A model generated the notes under the pieces. It did no database searches, had not been told where the DNA came from, and saw nothing but the letters and a program-made list of their open reading frames with translations. From the NCBI GenBank assembly GCA_963797475.1, contig CAWCPR010000003.1, positions 682,001-746,000 on the forward strand: 64,000 bases of DNA. Reading direction: 5' to 3'. This document shows positions 61,858 through 64,000 of the stretch, piece after piece (position 1 is the stretch's first letter; each line of letters starts with the position of its first letter). The position numbers were made by a program, and so were the translations under genes. Source of the DNA: CAWCPR01 sp963797475. GTDB lineage: Bacteria > Chloroflexota > Anaerolineae > Anaerolineales > UBA4823.

Positions 61858-63083
61858 GCGAACGGTTGAAATCAAAATCAGCCAGCCAGCGAAAATCCAT
61901 CAACCTGGGAATCGATGTCCCGCTCCTGTTGATGGTGATTACGCTGCTGATCTTTGGCCTGTTGATGGTCTATTCGGCCAGCTACGACTATTCATTGAAC
62001 TGGTATAACGACCCGGGGCGCATCTTCTACCGCCAGGTGCTGTGGATGGTGCTGGGCATCGCCGGCGCGGCTTTGCTGACCTTTTTGGATTACCACATCT
62101 GGCGGCGCTGGGCGCTCTGGCTGATGGGTCTGACCGCTGCCGGATTGGCGGGCGTGCTGGTGATCAACGAGATCCGCAACGGCGCAGTGCGGACCCTGGC
62201 AGGCGGCTCTATCCAGCCCAGCGAGCTGGCCAAACTGGTCATCATTCTTTATCTTGCAGTCTGGCTGTTTTCGAAACGCGAACAGCTCGGAGATATCACC
62301 TTTGGCATTATCCCCCTGGCGGCCATCCTGGGGCTGCTCGGCGGCTTGATTTACTTGCAGCCCGATCTGAGCGCGGTCGTCACGATTTTCTTCCTGGGTG
62401 GGACGATGTTCTTCCTGGCTGGCGGCGAATTACGCCAGATCATTTTCATGGTCGTGCTGGCCCTGGTCGTGGGCTGGGTCGTGGTGCAGCTCAACTCCAC
62501 AGGCAGCGAGCGGGTGGCTGATTATTTGGCAGGCGTGAAAGACCCGGCCCAGGCTTCCTATCACGTACGCCGTTCTCTGGAAGCGTTCGTGAAAGGCGGC
62601 TGGCTGGGGGTGGGTATCGGCAAAGCCGACACCAAGCTTACCGGACTGCCCGTACCGCCCACGGACAGCATCTTCGCCGTTGTAGGCGAGGAGACCGGCG
62701 TGTTGGGCGCTGCAGCTCTGGTTGGGCTGTATGGGCTGCTGCTTTGGCGCGGCCTGAAGATCGCCCAGCAGGCCCCGGACGCATTGGGCAGCCTGATGGC
62801 AGCCGGCTTGAGCATCTGGCTGGCGATGGAAGCCTTTGTGAATATGGCCGTGATGGTCAACCTGCTGCCTTTTGCCGGCAACGCGCTGCCTTTTGTCAGC
62901 GCCGGCGGCTCGAACCTGGTGGTTTCCCTGGCGGCGGTGGGCATCCTGCTAAATATCTCGCGCAAATCTGCGCAACATACCGAGGAAACGGAGAGGTCTT
63001 TCAGTGCGGTTATTGATTTGCGCCGGCGGGACCGGGGGCGGCGTGTATCCCGCCCTCGCCGTTCTGCAAGCGCTGAAAAATAA
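61824..63083 (+). CDS. ftsW: Cell division protein FtsW
   Basis: FtsW is the SEDS-family glycosyltransferase that works with the septal PBP. The 419-residue protein has about ten membrane segments, with MVYSASYDYSL, GGSIQPSELAKL and the family SAGGSNLV region near the C-terminus. GAGGAG precedes ATG 61824 inside murD. The end overlaps murG by 80 nt. Confidence 0.96.
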   Translation: MFRTMGKRTTLSERLKSKSASQRKSINLGIDVPLLLMVITLLIFGLLMVYSASYDYSLNWYNDPGRIFYRQVLWMVLGIAGAALLTFLDYHIWRRWALWLMGLTAAGLAGVLVINEIRNGAVRTLAGGSIQPSELAKLVIILYLAVWLFSKREQLGDITFGIIPLAAILGLLGGLIYLQPDLSAVVTIFFLGGTMFFLAGGELRQIIFMVVLALVVGWVVVQLNSTGSERVADYLAGVKDPAQASYHVRRSLEAFVKGGWLGVGIGKADTKLTGLPVPPTDSIFAVVGEETGVLGAAALVGLYGLLLWRGLKIAQQAPDALGSLMAAGLSIWLAMEAFVNMAVMVNLLPFAGNALPFVSAGGSNLVVSLAAVGILLNISRKSAQHTEETERSFSAVIDLRRRDRGRRVSRPRRSASAEK

Positions 63084-64000
63084 TGCAGCGCCCGATACGG
63101 AAGTCTTGTGGGTAGGCAGCAGTGGAGGAATGGAGGCGGATCTGGTGAAACGGGCTGGCGTGCCGTTTGAAACAATATCTGCTGCGGGCGTCCACGGCGT
63201 GGGCTGGCGCAGTTTGCCAGGCAACGTCCGCCAGTTGAGTCGCGGCTATTTCCAATCCCGGCAGGTCCTGGGCCGCTACCAGCCGGACGTGCTCTTCTTC
63301 ACCGGGGGTTACGTCGCCGTGCCAATGGCCCTGGCTGGCAGAAACGTGCCCACCCTGCTGTACGTGCCTGACATTGAACCGGGACTGGCTTTGAAAACCC
63401 TGGCGCGCTTCGCCGACCTGATCGCCGCCAGCGTGGAAGAGACCTGCGCCTATTTCCCCCGCAGCCAGGCGCAGCGCTGCCGGGTGAGCGGCTACCCCAC
63501 CCGCCCGGACCTGGCAAGCTGGCAGGCAGACAACGCCCGCAAGGCCCTGGAATTATCGGCGGATCTGCCCGTTCTGCTGGTGTTTGGCGGCAGCAGCGGG
63601 GCGCATTCGATTAACCAGGCACTGCTGCCGGTCTTGCCCGAGCTGCTGGAGGAAGCGCAAGTCGTCCACATCAGCGGGCAGCGCGATTGGCCGCAAGTCC
63701 AGGCTGGCCTGGACGGCTTGCCAGCCGGCCTGTCCATACGCTACCGGGCTTTCCCCTACTTGCACGACAAGATGGGCGCAGCCTTCCGGGCGGCGGACCT
63801 GGTGCTATCCCGGGCGGGCGCTTCTTCCCTGGGCGAGCTTCCGGCATTTGGCCTGCCGGCCATCCTGGTACCTTACCCATATGCCTGGCGCTACCAGCAG
63901 GTTAACGCCAGCTACCTGGCGCAGAAAGGGGCAGCGGTCTTGGTCCCCGACGCCGCCCTGCCCGAGCGGCTTCTTGGGCTGGTTTTGGATCTCATGCACG
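63004..64000 (+). CDS. murG: UDP-GlcNAc:lipid I N-acetylglucosaminyltransferase (partial)
   Basis: MurG makes lipid II. The window ends after about 332 codons, so the C-terminus is missing. The N-terminal glycine loop reads GGTGGGVYPA (8-17), with Gly13 where E. coli MurG has His19. The later FGGSSGAHSINQAL, AADLVLSRAGASSLGEL and the YAWRYQQVNA segment are typical. The GTG start lies 80 nt inside ftsW, with GGAGAGG upstream. Confidence 0.95.
   Translation, partial: MRLLICAGGTGGGVYPALAVLQALKNNAAPDTEVLWVGSSGGMEADLVKRAGVPFETISAAGVHGVGWRSLPGNVRQLSRGYFQSRQVLGRYQPDVLFFTGGYVAVPMALAGRNVPTLLYVPDIEPGLALKTLARFADLIAASVEETCAYFPRSQAQRCRVSGYPTRPDLASWQADNARKALELSADLPVLLVFGGSSGAHSINQALLPVLPELLEEAQVVHISGQRDWPQVQAGLDGLPAGLSIRYRAFPYLHDKMGAAFRAADLVLSRAGASSLGELPAFGLPAILVPYPYAWRYQQVNASYLAQKGAAVLVPDAALPERLLGLVLDLMH

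Overview
The window looks like a chromosome segment from a Chloroflexota bacterium, probably of the Anaerolineae type. I infer this from the EF-Tu wording (PGHRDY), the 16S motif with AGAAACCCC in place of the usual AGATACCCC, the zinc-type S14/S4/L36, the MurG glycine loop and the overall gene order. No database search was possible, so the lineage is an inference.

Layout. (1) Positions 1-11430 hold two head-to-tail ribosomal RNA operons on the minus strand, each 16S-23S-5S. The first-transcribed one (5970-11428) has no spacer tRNAs. The second (298-5917) carries tRNA-Ala(TGC) and tRNA-Ile(GAT). Each has its own near-consensus sigma-70 promoter (TTGACA, 16 nt, TATAAT; and TTGACA, 17 nt, TAAAAT). 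(2) Positions 11438-14268 look like an undescribed-looking insertion sequence. It has imperfect 23-bp terminal inverted repeats around a sigma-70-family factor gene that overlaps a frame-disrupted DDE-type transposase gene; both genes contain short GC-rich palindromes. Its left end lies about 10 bp behind the -35 box of the rRNA promoter. (3) Positions 14488-36959 form a long str-S10-spc-alpha ribosomal protein supercluster in canonical order (rpsL to rpsI) with fusA, tuf, secY, adk, map, rpoA and truA. infA is missing from its usual place between map and rpmJ. Several spacers contain strong nested RNA structures (before rpsL, rpsG, rpsK and rpoA, and a 23-bp perfect inverted repeat between rplM and rpsI) that resemble autogenous r-protein leaders. 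(4) Positions 37167-49103 are a mixed housekeeping region: a YabN-like methylase-MazG fusion, an AIM24-family protein, a KimA-like potassium transporter, small membrane proteins, a 2H phosphoesterase, an RlmI-like methyltransferase, tryptophanase, a lipoprotein, a metallo-hydrolase, RNase Y and RecX. (5) Positions 49104-50033 are a 930-bp AT-richer gene-free stretch. (6) Positions 50034-53783 hold a MaeB-type malic enzyme broken by a one-base frameshift, a low-molecular-weight phosphatase and a fructosamine-kinase-family protein. (7) Positions 53893-64000 are the division and cell wall (dcw) cluster: mraZ, rsmH, ftsL-like, ftsI-like PBP, murF, mraY, murD, ftsW and murG (cut by the window end). 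A clear promoter and triple MraZ box precede mraZ, and murE is absent from its usual slot.

The genes mostly serve translation (rRNA, r-proteins, elongation factors, RNA polymerase alpha, protein export, methionine removal) and cell envelope growth. The most novel item is the candidate transposon that carries its own sigma factor. The next most interesting are the structured r-protein leaders, the sharp valine-codon switch inside tuf, and the tryptophanase leader with a TnaC-like reading frame.
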